Source: DASYML01 sp036009045 (GTDB taxonomy: Bacteria; Acidobacteriota; Blastocatellia; Pyrinomonadales; Pyrinomonadaceae). From it: 64,000 bases of DNA. The stretch is taken from the NCBI GenBank assembly GCA_036009045.1, contig DASYML010000035.1, positions 1 through 64,000 of the forward strand. Direction: 5' to 3'. This document shows, in pieces, positions 26,890-34,687 of the stretch (its first letter is position 1; each line of letters opens with the position of its first letter). A program made the translations under genes and the position numbers. The notes under the pieces were generated by a model. It searched no databases and was not told where the DNA came from. It worked only from the letters and a program-made list of their open reading frames with translations.

Positions 26890-26966
26890 AGTGACAAGTG
26901 ACGAATGACAAGTTAAACTCTTGTCCAACGCTCTTGCTCGTCACTTATCACTTGTCGCTTATCACT
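26890..26966. repeat. Heptad fold-back repeat: AGTGACA type, copy 3
   Basis: AGTGACAAGTGACGAATGACAAG (from 26890) faces CTCGTCACTTATCACTTGTCGC...ATCACT (to 26966), imperfectly. It begins two bases after the stop codon of the PLP enzyme and ends nine bases before the phosphatase start. Confidence 0.75.
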
Positions 26967-26974
26967 GTTCTCTT

Positions 26975-27916
26975 ATGATCATAGAGCTTTATGCAAAATC
27001 GGATGTGGGTCGCGTCAGGCGCGGCAACGAGGATAATTTTCTGATCCTCGATTTGACGACCGCGCACAACCTGACAGGCTCGGACCTGACGGAGCCGCCG
27101 CAGGAGATGCGCCGTTTCGAGTTGGGCGAGAAGGGTCTCGTGCTGGTCGTCTCGGACGGGATGGGCGGCGCGCTGGCCGGGGATGTGGCGAGCCGCATGG
27201 CCGTCGAATCCGTGCGCGAGATGCTGGTCGGGGATCACACGGAAGAGACCGGCGAGGTGGAAGAAGGAACCCCGCTCATCGAAATTCTCCGCAACGCGAC
27301 CGTCTACGCCAACCTCGCCATACACCATCGCAGCCAGGAGGACTCGCGCTGCTCCGGGATGGGCGCGACCTTCACAGGGGCGGCGGTCAAGGACGGTATT
27401 CTGGACCTCGTCCAGGTCGGCGACAGCCGTGCCTACGTGATACGCGGAAAACAGATACGGCTCGCGACGAAGGACCAGTCGCTGGTCCAACAACTCGTAG
27501 ACGTGGGCCAGATCAGCGAGGAAGAAGCCGAGACACACATGTTCCGCAACGTCATCCTGCAAGCCCTCGGTGCGCAGGGCGAAGTGACGCCCGTCACCTG
27601 CCGCCTGCATCTCAAGCGCGGCGACCTGCTGTTGCTGTGCAGCGACGGCCTCTCCGGCAAACTCCGCGCGGAAGATATTCAGCGCATCATGTCCGAAGCC
27701 AAAGGCGACCTCGCCGCAGCCTGTGAGGCGCTCGTGGACGAGGCCAACAATCGCGGCGGCGAGGACAACATCACGGTCGTTCTCGCGCGCTTTACCGGCG
27801 ACGATTTGCCGGAACCCGTGACGGACCGCATCGCCATCGAACTTCCTCCGTTGGAGGAAGATTCCACGCTCGGCGATCATGAACTCGGTAATGAAGACGA
27901 TACGGAAACACATTGA
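26975..27916 (+). CDS. PP2C-type protein phosphatase (Stp1 family)
   Basis: 313 residues from ATG at 26975; longer starts lie in the repeat. It removes phosphate from Ser/Thr residues. Metal-binding motifs are intact: 'GRVRRGNEDNF', 'VVSDGMGGALAGDVAS', 'GMGATFTGAAV', 'QVGDSRAYVIRG', 'LCSDGLSGKL' and 'RGGEDNITVVLAR'. A short acidic C-terminal tail follows. It probably opposes the Ser/Thr kinase at 19788 or others; that pairing is inference from shared region only. Confidence 0.92.
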   Translation: MIIELYAKSDVGRVRRGNEDNFLILDLTTAHNLTGSDLTEPPQEMRRFELGEKGLVLVVSDGMGGALAGDVASRMAVESVREMLVGDHTEETGEVEEGTPLIEILRNATVYANLAIHHRSQEDSRCSGMGATFTGAAVKDGILDLVQVGDSRAYVIRGKQIRLATKDQSLVQQLVDVGQISEEEAETHMFRNVILQALGAQGEVTPVTCRLHLKRGDLLLLCSDGLSGKLRAEDIQRIMSEAKGDLAAACEALVDEANNRGGEDNITVVLARFTGDDLPEPVTDRIAIELPPLEEDSTLGDHELGNEDDTETH

Positions 27917-27950
27917 CTTAACGAACAAGCGAAGCCAGGCGAATCAAGGA

Positions 27951-27987
27951 GCGAGGCGGTCTTACTCAAGGGCCGCATCGCTTTTTT
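27951..27987 (+). terminator. Terminator after the PP2C gene
   Basis: GCGAGGCGG and CCGCATCGC form a stem with a small internal mismatch, followed by six T residues at 27982-27987. It lies 35 bases after the phosphatase stop. Confidence 0.5.
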
Positions 27988-28151
27988 CATTTCGCGGCGT
28001 GATAAATTTTCCTTCGGATAAATGATTGACAACCCGGCCCCGCGCCAGTAACATCCGCCTCGCGCAAATATATCTACCTGACACGTCTTGATGCTTACGG
28101 GCGCTGTTAAATTTAAGTCCAGAAAAAAGATGATCGGAGGATCGCTTGATA

Positions 28152-28946
28152 ATGTTACGCAAGTCACTCTTGAGGAAAGTTCTACTGCTCGCGCTGTGTG
28201 GGATGGCGGCGGCAGCCCTCTTAATTCCCGCGACAACCGTTCCAGGTAAGGCTGACGAGTTTACGGGGCGAGAGATTTTGACCGTCGCGCGCATCGCGCA
28301 CGGCGGAGCCGAATATACAGGCTTACAGCATGTCACGGTCAAGGCCAACGGTTTCGTCAACGCGGCGGCCTTCGCGGGCATCGGAGCCAATCCTTTGGCC
28401 GGAGCCGTCGAGGTCAAACTCAATATTACTGATTACCAGGATAAGTCCATGCGCCGCAGGCTGGATGTCGCGCCGGGCGGCGGCATGCTCGCCGCTGGGC
28501 CAACTTATCTGGTCTACACTGGGACGGAAGGCGGCGGGATGTTCGCGGGCAACCAGTTTCGCGTGAGCGAAGTGGCGGCCTCCAGGCATTGGGCCATGAT
28601 GGGCTTTGACACGCTCAACCGTGCCATCGAGGGCCAACTCGTCACCGCTCGCCAGAAGGACGAGGGCAACGATTATGTCGTCGAAGTCAAGTTCAACCCG
28701 CAGGATACAGTTCGCTACTGGATTAACATGCAGAGCTTTCTGATAGACAAGATAACCACGCGCTATAACAGCAAAGTGCTTATCGAAGAGGACCGCACAG
28801 ACTATCGCAAAGTGAGTTGCATGATGCTGCCCTTCCACGTCGTGACCAGACTGCAAGGCCAGCGCCTTGCGGACCTGAGCATTGACAGCTACGACGCCAA
28901 CACGGATGTCCCGGCGGCCCGCTTTACCATGACCGCAACACCGTAA
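28152..28946 (+). CDS. Exported LolA-like/lipoprotein-sorting-like protein
   Basis: About 264 residues with a signal peptide (SLLRKVLLLALCGMAAAALL). The mature part has alternating beta strands such as 'VEVKLNITDYQDKSMRRRLD' and 'VEVKFNPQDTVRYWINMQSF', ending 'YRKVSCMMLPFHVVTRLQGQ'. That is the pattern of LolA/outer-membrane lipoprotein-sorting folds, where a curved sheet holds a lipid. GGAGG at 28136-28140 is 11 bases from the ATG and 5 from a TTG at 28146, so either could be the start. The partner or ligand is unknown. Confidence 0.6.
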   Translation: MLRKSLLRKVLLLALCGMAAAALLIPATTVPGKADEFTGREILTVARIAHGGAEYTGLQHVTVKANGFVNAAAFAGIGANPLAGAVEVKLNITDYQDKSMRRRLDVAPGGGMLAAGPTYLVYTGTEGGGMFAGNQFRVSEVAASRHWAMMGFDTLNRAIEGQLVTARQKDEGNDYVVEVKFNPQDTVRYWINMQSFLIDKITTRYNSKVLIEEDRTDYRKVSCMMLPFHVVTRLQGQRLADLSIDSYDANTDVPAARFTMTATP

Positions 28947-28980
28947 GAGGCGACCGAGAACAAACTCGACTGGAAACGAA

Positions 28981-29170
28981 TAGGCCCTGAAAGGGCCGAA
29001 TATGATAGCCGGGGCAGCGCCCACGGTTCCTGGTCCAAAAGAGAATCCGACCCTGAAAGGGTCGCACACTCAACGTTGAGGTGCGACCCTTTCAGGGTCG
29101 GCATGTTTTTGGCGATATGGGACCGGGGCGTTGCCCCGGCTATCATATTCATCCCCTGCGGGGATGTACC
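28981..29170. repeat. CCTGAAAGGG modular repeat, copy 1
   Basis: A mosaic of small palindromes: GGCCCTGAAAGGGCC, then ATGATAGCCGGGGCAGCGCCCACGG, then a perfect hairpin (29047-29101) with arms CCGACCCTGAAAGGGTCGCA. It ends in the inverse of the GATAGCCGGGGC block plus CATCCCCTGCGGGGATG. A second copy with the same module order is at 59500-59745. The space 28947-29199 contains nothing else. Confidence 0.8.
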
Positions 29171-29199
29171 ATCGCTTTAACTCACTTTATGAATGTCTT

Positions 29200-29700
29200 C
29201 TAAGATTTTTCCGACCTTTCAGGCAAGCTGCGCCAGTCCGGCCTGTGGTCTACGCGGCGGACGTAGATGGATGCGCCCTGGACTCGCTCCACTTCGACGC
29301 GGTCTCCCGCTTCGAGCGGTTCTTCGCCTTCGGAGGGGTAAGCGGTCCAGGTCGAGCCGTAGACCTTGACCGCGCCCTCGTGCAAGGCTCCCTTGCTCGA
29401 AGAGACGACCGTGCCGAGTTTGCCGGGCAGCGCGTCCATGCCCATCTTGAGACGGTCGTCTTGCTTTTCGTGCGTGAAGTAGTTGACGAAGATGGTGCGC
29501 GAGGCGGCTGTGAGCGCGATGGAGGTGACGGCGAAAATGAGGAATTGGAGCGGCAGGCTATCGAGGCCGAGGATGCTGGCGAAGGCGGCGGCCAGCGCGC
29601 CGACCCCGAACCAGAGGAGGACGAAGCCGGGCGTGAAGACTTCCGCGATAATCAGGACGACTCCGAAGATGGTCCAGACAATCCAGGCGTAATCGCTCAT
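29200..29700 (-). CDS. NfeD-family membrane protein
   Basis: 166 residues from ATG at 29700 (MSDYAWIVW). Three or four N-terminal helices ('IIAEVFTPGFVLLWFGVGAL') are followed by a C-terminal OB-fold-like domain ('ALPGKLGTVVSSSKGALHEG', 'GDRVEVERVQGASIYVRRVD'). NfeD proteins usually work with stomatin-like slipins or membrane proteases in envelope quality control. No slipin gene is adjacent, and this is the short form without the ClpP-like protease domain. Confidence 0.85.
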   Translation of the reverse strand: MSDYAWIVWTIFGVVLIIAEVFTPGFVLLWFGVGALAAAFASILGLDSLPLQFLIFAVTSIALTAASRTIFVNYFTHEKQDDRLKMGMDALPGKLGTVVSSSKGALHEGAVKVYGSTWTAYPSEGEEPLEAGDRVEVERVQGASIYVRRVDHRPDWRSLPERSEKS

Positions 29701-29727
29701 CAATCTTGCTCTGCCTTTTCGCAGCCC

Positions 29728-29820
29728 GCTCAAGTGTGCTGCTCAATCGTTACTCAATCGCTGCTCAATTGTTATTCAAGCGCTACTCAAGAGCGCTCGC
29801 TCACCTGTCGCTCAAGCGTC
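29728..29820. repeat. Tandem CTCAAtcgtta repeat (about 11-base unit)
   Basis: Six or seven imperfect units of the type GCTCAATCGTTA/ACTCAATCGCTG/GCTCAATTGTTA in direct order. It lies between the nfeD start and the stop of the proline dehydrogenase gene. It differs from the heptad hairpins in unit length and lacks an inverted arm. Confidence 0.65.
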
Positions 29821-29838
29821 GCACATGCTCTCTCGCTC

Positions 29839-30759
29839 TCAGCCCTTGAGCATGTTCTTCATGACGAACCAGACGTTGGCGGGGCGTTCTGCCAGTCGCC
29901 GCATGAAGTAAGGATACCAGTGCTTGCCGTAAGGGACGTAGACGCGCATCCTGAAGCCGTCGCGCGAAAGCTGTTCCTGTAGGTCGCGCCGGATGCCGTA
30001 GAGCATCTGGAACTCGAAAGCATCTTTGCTGATTCCCTCGCGCTCGGCAAAGTCAACCGTCGCATTAATCATCTTCGGATCGTGCGTCGCGATGCCGTGA
30101 TAGACGCCGCTCGACAGGAGCATTTTCATGACGCGCACGTAGTTATCATCTGTGTCCTTCTTATCGGGGAAGGCGACCTCCGGCCCTTCGTTATAAGCGC
30201 CCTTACAGATGCGTATGCGCGCGGGAATCCTGAGCAGGTCTGTGACATCTGCAACCGTCCGCCGCAGGTACGATTGCATGACGATGCCCACATCGTTGAG
30301 GCCGAACTCCGCGCGCAGCCGTTTGAAAATATCAATCGTGGTTTGCGTGACGTTCGAGCCTTCCATGTCTACGCGGACGAAGTTGCCACGGCGTGCCGCG
30401 TCCTCCACGACGGCGCGAGCATTCCTGTAAGCGAGTTCGGGGTCTATGTCGAGGCCGAACTGCGTGAGCTTGATGGAAACGTTGGAGCGGATGCCCGTCT
30501 CGTCTATGCGCGCGAGGATGTTTCGATATTCGCGGACCTCTTCGGCGGTCTCTTCCGGGCGCGAGACGCCTTCGTTGAGATGATCGAAGGAGGCGGCAGG
30601 CCCGCGCGCGTTGATTTCGCGGATGGCGGCGACAGCCTCTTCGATATTCTCACCGGCCACAAAGCGCGTCGTCATCTTCTTGAAAGGGCTAAAGCGCGTC
30701 GCAAAATCCTTCAGCCCTTCATGATGAGAGAGGTAGAGCAGTGCTTGTCTGGTAACCAT
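29839..30759 (-). CDS. Proline dehydrogenase (monofunctional)
   Basis: 306 residues, the size of Thermus-type PRODH. It oxidises proline to pyrroline-5-carboxylate with FAD. Motifs: 'SFDHLNEGVSRPEETAEEVR', 'SIKLTQFGLDID', 'VRVDMEGSNVTQTT', 'VMQSYLRRTVADV', 'RICKGAYNEGPEVAFPDKKD', 'GIATHDPKMI', and the substrate-binding C-terminal 'YVPYGKHWYPYFMRRLAERP'. The P5C dehydrogenase partner is not in the window. Confidence 0.93.
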   Translation of the reverse strand: MVTRQALLYLSHHEGLKDFATRFSPFKKMTTRFVAGENIEEAVAAIREINARGPAASFDHLNEGVSRPEETAEEVREYRNILARIDETGIRSNVSIKLTQFGLDIDPELAYRNARAVVEDAARRGNFVRVDMEGSNVTQTTIDIFKRLRAEFGLNDVGIVMQSYLRRTVADVTDLLRIPARIRICKGAYNEGPEVAFPDKKDTDDNYVRVMKMLLSSGVYHGIATHDPKMINATVDFAEREGISKDAFEFQMLYGIRRDLQEQLSRDGFRMRVYVPYGKHWYPYFMRRLAERPANVWFVMKNMLKG

Positions 30760-30933
30760 TATGTCGAAAATTATCCCCTGGGCCAGTGGACCATCGAATC
30801 AATGAGAAAGTGAACGGATTCCCCGCAACTGTGATATGCTTACGCCTCGCAGTTCAACGCCTCGCTTTATCCACCAGACGAATTAGCGGAGTCAACAAAC
30901 TTTTAGCATCCGCCAGAGGAAGCAAGAGCAGAC

Positions 30934-31269
30934 ATGCGCTGGAAGCTACTACTCATTGCCTCTTTGCTCGCCACCATCGCTGGCGCAGGGCTCACGCTGC
31001 TCATCATCTTCGCCCTCAACGGTCCGGGTAAAAGCCCTGGGATAAATGGACTCTACCTGCTCTGTACGCTGCTTTTTCCCATCGCCGCCATCACCTACGC
31101 GAGCATTTTCGTCTATCGCCACACGGCGCGCAGGCGTTCACTGCAAGCCATCCTGGCCGCGCTCATCTCCATCTTCCTGACGCTCACAGTCTTGCTGGCG
31201 GCCTCTATGCTCTTCGGAAAAGCCGCGCCGTCAATCCTGCCGCCCACGACGCCACGCAATATCAGTTGA
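30934..31269 (+). CDS. Small three-span membrane protein
   Basis: 111 residues with three hydrophobic helices (about residues 4-28, 40-60, 73-95) and a short Pro-rich tail. AGAGGAAGC lies upstream at a rather long spacing. No family recognised and no partner gene in the same orientation. Confidence 0.5.
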   Translation: MRWKLLLIASLLATIAGAGLTLLIIFALNGPGKSPGINGLYLLCTLLFPIAAITYASIFVYRHTARRRSLQAILAALISIFLTLTVLLAASMLFGKAAPSILPPTTPRNIS

Positions 31270-31382
31270 GTTCAAGAGCAGCATAAGTGATACGAGTTGC
31301 GCCGCGCAAGCTGAGCCTTATTCCGGTAGTAATTCAAGATAAAAGTTGAGAGAGACTCCTCATTGAGTGATAGAGAAACTGT

Positions 31383-31484
31383 GTATTCACCACCGCAGAC
31401 ACAGAGGACTCAGAGTCAGCACAGAGGCTTGCATGCTTAACTCTGTGCTGACTCTGTGCGCTCTGTGTCTGCGGTGGTGAATAC
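31383..31484. repeat. CACAGAG fold-back element, copy 3
   Basis: Core arms extended to GTATTCACCACCGCAGACAC on the left and the matching complement on the right. The centre is GCATGCTTAACTC. It lies in the gap 31270-31523 between two genes that converge. Confidence 0.85.
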
Positions 31485-31523
31485 ATCTCTCATTTCCTCT
31501 CAAGATAAACTTAACCCCACCTC

Positions 31524-32102
31524 TTACTCCGCGCGCGTGCCGAGGCCAATCTCTTTCTGTAAAGGGCGCAGGGCGTCAATCACGAAGCGAATGTGCTGGT
31601 CCAATTCGACTCCCAACTCTTCCACGCCCTGCCTGATGTCATCACGATTGACTGTCCGCGCGAAGGCTTTGTCCTTCAGTTTCTTCTTGACCGAAGAGAC
31701 TTCCAGATCGTCCAGGCTGCGCGAAGGACGGACCAGCGCGCACGCCACCAGAAAGCCGCACAACTCGTCCGTCGCAAAGAGCGCCTTTGCCATCATCGTC
31801 TCGCGCGGCACGCCCGTGTAAGTCGCATGGCCCATAATCGCGCGAATGACGCGGTCTGGATAGCCTCGACCGCACATGATATTCGCGCCCTTGAACGGGT
31901 GCTCATCTGCGCCTGGGAACATCTCGTAATCAAAGTCGTGCAATAACCCCACGATGCCCCACTCGTCCACGTCCGCCAACGGCCCGCCATACACCGGCGC
32001 ACACGCGCGCATCGCGGCCTCCACCGCCAGCGCGTGCTTACGCAGCCCAGCGCCCTTCGTATACTCACACAACAATTCCCAGGCATCCTGACGGTCAAGC
32101 AT
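31524..32102 (-). CDS. HD-domain metal-dependent phosphohydrolase-like protein
   Basis: 192 residues. The HD-fold signature is visible: His in 'GLRKHALAVEAAM', the HD pair in 'VGLLHDFDYEMFP', a further 'ADEHPFKGANI' and 'IMGHATYTG'. The family hydrolyses nucleotides or phosphodiesters. This subgroup is often annotated only as 'HD domain protein', and the substrate is unknown. Confidence 0.8.
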   Translation of the reverse strand: MLDRQDAWELLCEYTKGAGLRKHALAVEAAMRACAPVYGGPLADVDEWGIVGLLHDFDYEMFPGADEHPFKGANIMCGRGYPDRVIRAIMGHATYTGVPRETMMAKALFATDELCGFLVACALVRPSRSLDDLEVSSVKKKLKDKAFARTVNRDDIRQGVEELGVELDQHIRFVIDALRPLQKEIGLGTRAE

Positions 32103-32113
32103 AAGTCACATGC

Positions 32114-32183
32114 AGGAGTCAGGAGTCTGGAGTCAAAGACAGTCTCTTGCTTTTGACTCCAGACTCCCAGACTCCTGACTCCT
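32114..32183. repeat. Heptad fold-back repeat: GGAGTCA type
   Basis: AGGAGTCAGGAGTCTGGAGT... (32114-32137) faces ...TGACTCCAGACTCCCAGACT... (32151-32183). The unit is GGAGTCA or GGAGTCT. It sits between the HD gene start and the acyl-CoA dehydrogenase stop, four bases from the stop codon. Confidence 0.8.
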
Positions 32184-32186
32184 ATT

Positions 32187-33335
32187 TCATCCTTTCAAAA
32201 TTCCCCTTGAGATAACGATTCTTTGAATTTCGCTGGTCCCCTCATAGATGGTGGTGACGCGTGCATCTCTGTACATGCGTTCGACGGGGTAATCGCGCGA
32301 GTAACCGTTGCCGCCGTGGATTTGGACTGCGTCGGCGCAGACCCTGTTGGCCGTTTCGGAGGCGAAGAGCTTGGCCATCGCGGCGTAATAGCCAGCCTGT
32401 TTATGCCCTGCATCCTTCAACGCTGCGGCGCGCAGGGTGAGCAGTCGCGCGGCGTCCGTCTCTGTCGCCATGTTGGCGAGTTTGAATTGGATGGCCTGAA
32501 ACTCCGCGATGGCCTGTCCGAAAGCCTGTCTCTCTTTCGCATATTTCAAGGATTCATTGAGCGCGCCCTGCGCGATGCCCGTCGAGAGCGCGCCGATGCC
32601 TATCCGCCCGTTGTCCAGACTGTTGAAGGCGACGCGCAGCCCGTTGCCCTCGCCGCCCAAAACGTTCCGCGCTGGCACGCGCACGTCCGCGAAACTCATC
32701 TCGGCGGTCTGCGAGGCGCGTTGGCCCATCTTGTGTTCGATGCTTGAGACGGTCAGTCCCTCCGTGTCTCCATCAACCAGAAAAGCCGTCACGCTATTCT
32801 TGTCGGACGCGCGCTCGCCCGTCACGGCCATGACCACATAAACGTGAGCCTCGCCGCCGCTCGTGACCCATGACTTGGTCCCGTTGATGATGTAGTCATC
32901 GCCGTCGCGCAACGCGCGCGTGCGTAAGGCAGTCGCGTCGGAACCCGCCTGCGGCTCTGAGAGACAGAAGGCTCCGAGTTTCTCGCCCTTCGCCAGTGGA
33001 GTGAGATAATCACGCTTCTGCTCTTCCGTCCCGTAACTCAAAATGGGATAGCAACAGACAGAGTTGGTGACGCCGACGATGACGCAGACGGAGGCATCCG
33101 CGCGCGCTATCTCTTCGAGAGCCAGCGCGTACGCGACCGTGTCAAGGCCAGCGCCTCCCCACTCTTCAGGAATAATCATCCCCATCAGGCCAAGTTCCGC
33201 CAGTCCCTTCAACTGCTCGCGCGGAAACCTGGCCTGCTCGTCGCCTTCACGCGCACGCGGGGCGATCTCGCCCGCGACAAACTCGCGCACGGATGATTGG
33301 ACCATCCGCTGCTCTTCGGAAAGCTCAAAATCCAC
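32187..33335 (-). CDS. Acyl-CoA dehydrogenase
   Basis: 382 residues starting at GTG 33335 with AAGGAG upstream at eleven bases. It oxidises acyl-CoA to enoyl-CoA with FAD, passing electrons to ETF. Motifs: 'MDFELSEEQRMVQ' N-terminal helix, 'CLSEPQAGSDA' and 'GTKSWVTSGGEA' for the flavin site, 'AFGQAIAEFQAIQFKLANMA', and the catalytic Glu near 'TTIYEGTSEIQRIVISRGIL'. It resembles the short-chain (butyryl) subgroup. Chain specificity cannot be read from sequence. Confidence 0.93.
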   Translation of the reverse strand: MDFELSEEQRMVQSSVREFVAGEIAPRAREGDEQARFPREQLKGLAELGLMGMIIPEEWGGAGLDTVAYALALEEIARADASVCVIVGVTNSVCCYPILSYGTEEQKRDYLTPLAKGEKLGAFCLSEPQAGSDATALRTRALRDGDDYIINGTKSWVTSGGEAHVYVVMAVTGERASDKNSVTAFLVDGDTEGLTVSSIEHKMGQRASQTAEMSFADVRVPARNVLGGEGNGLRVAFNSLDNGRIGIGALSTGIAQGALNESLKYAKERQAFGQAIAEFQAIQFKLANMATETDAARLLTLRAAALKDAGHKQAGYYAAMAKLFASETANRVCADAVQIHGGNGYSRDYPVERMYRDARVTTIYEGTSEIQRIVISRGILKG

Positions 33336-33433
33336 GGCTCACATCTCCTTTTCGGTCAGACGAAACTAGCACGAGATAGAACGCGAAACAAGTATTGCCA
33401 ATCCGGTCTCTTCGTTCAAGTAAGAAAGCAAGA

Positions 33434-33543
33434 GCCACACAGGCCAGAGAGCACACAGAGCGATTAAATATAGCGTGCCTCTCATCCAAACATAGCTTGT
33501 CTCTCATCCTCCTGCTCTGTGTACTCTGTGCCCGCTGTGGCTA
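33434..33543. repeat. GCCACAGAG fold-back repeat, copy 1
   Basis: GCCACACAGGCCAGAGAGCA... on the left and ...CTCTGTGCCCGCTGTGGC on the right form a loose hairpin. The unit resembles the CACAGAG element but the terminal GCCAC and AATT flanks differ, so I list it as a separate family. A second member is at 36381-36475. Confidence 0.65.
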
Positions 33544-33565
33544 ATTTCCGCAAGAATTGCCGCAA

Positions 33566-33637
33566 CCAAGGCGCAAAGACGCAAAGTAAAATAAGACTCT
33601 TCACGCTCATGTTCATATCCAATCGCAAACGGCTATA
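33566..33637. repeat. Half copy of the CCAAGGCGCAAAG element
   Basis: This stretch (CCAAGGCGCAAAGACGCAAA...CAATCGCAAACGGCTATA) is the reverse complement of the left arm of the large hairpin at 45144-45285, with only a few differences. It marks the exact point where the truncated gene that follows begins. Confidence 0.7.
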
Positions 33638-34216
33638 AATCCACCACATCAAACGGGCGCTTACATTTATCGCGTTTACAAGGCGGCCTTCGGCGCTCGT
33701 CCCACTTACGCGCAGTTCAGTTCGGATCGTGGGCGCGTCGTCGTCGGACCGGGACTGGACCAGAGTAAGTCCGCCTTCGCGCTCACCTTCGTCGGGCGTG
33801 TCGTTTTCACCAACCAGTACCCGCGCACCTTGAACGCGAATCAATTCGTCAATTCTCTGCTGGGTTCCATCCTCCTGAATTCAAACGTAGACCTCTCCGC
33901 GCAAAGAGACGCCCTTGTGGCCCTCTATGATGGAACGGATAATGGGCTGTCGGCCATCCTGAGACAGATGGCCGACAGCCAATCCTTCATAGATGCGGAG
34001 TACAACCCTTCATTCGTGGTGATGGAATATTTCGGATACTTACGCAGGAACCCGGACCAGGGCGGTTACGATTTCTGGTTGGGCCAGGTCAACAAGTTCC
34101 CGCTCAGGGATGTCGGGGTACAACATGCGATGGCGTGTTCGTTCATCACCTCAGAGGAATATCAAACGAGATTTAGTTCCGTCGTTACTCACACGGACAG
34201 TGAGTGCCCGCAGTAG
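33590..34216 (+). pseudogene. 5'-truncated DUF4214-like surface-protein fragment
   Basis: The frame is open from 33590 but has no start codon before the conserved region. It reads 'YIYRVYKAAFGARPTYAQFS' and 'SKSAFALTFVGRVVF', then 'MEYFGYLRRNPDQGGYDFWL' to the stop at 34214-34216. These features (YxxVFxRxPD-, DPGGYxFWL-like) are typical of DUF4214 repeats at the end of large secreted proteins. The first 50 bases overlap a dispersed repeat, so the original 5' part was probably lost by recombination or insertion there. A TTG at 33830 could start a 128-residue product, but it would cut a repeat in half. Confidence 0.65.
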
Positions 34217-34239
34217 AATTATTGGCCCAGGAAAATAAA

Positions 34240-34294
34240 AGGCTGTTAATCGTTCTGAGTGACTCCCCCAAATCACACGGAATGATTAACAGCC
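34240..34294. terminator. Hairpin after the truncated DUF4214-like gene
   Basis: AGGCTGTTAATC and GATTAACAGCCT are perfect 12-base arms with an extra TTC/GAA pairing inside. It follows the stop by 23 bases. It is probably a terminator, although no long T run follows. The rest of the gap to 34687 shows no gene or repeat I can support. Confidence 0.55.
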
Positions 34295-34687
34295 TCTTTA
34301 GCGTTGCCCCGCGACAGCATCACAGGATGAAAGCCCGTTCCCCCAAAAGAGCCGCCACCCGAATTGATGAAAGCGAGTTGAAGCCTCCCCCAAAGCTTTG
34401 CGCCCGCCGCTGTCTCAAGAGCCTGACCCGATTTTACCCTTATGTACCCTTCTTTATCTTAACCGCGCATCTCTATTGCAACGTGTGTACCACTCTCAAC
34501 AACATTCGCCCGCGCAAGTTGGGATCATCTCTCGAACCCTTAAAAAAACGGCGATTCAACGGCTACTCATGTGCCCATGAGCAAAGGCATGCCAGCTTTC
34601 CTGGCCCACAAATTTTGCATCGCTTTTATACTTCGGCCCTGTACCACTGACTTATTATCGTGCGCGCCTCTCTCGCCTTCTTTAGTT

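Noticed and set aside
34204..34650. 148-codon open frame after the DUF4214-like relic
   Set aside because: Starts inside the preceding stop region, includes the terminator hairpin, has no ribosome-binding site and no family features.
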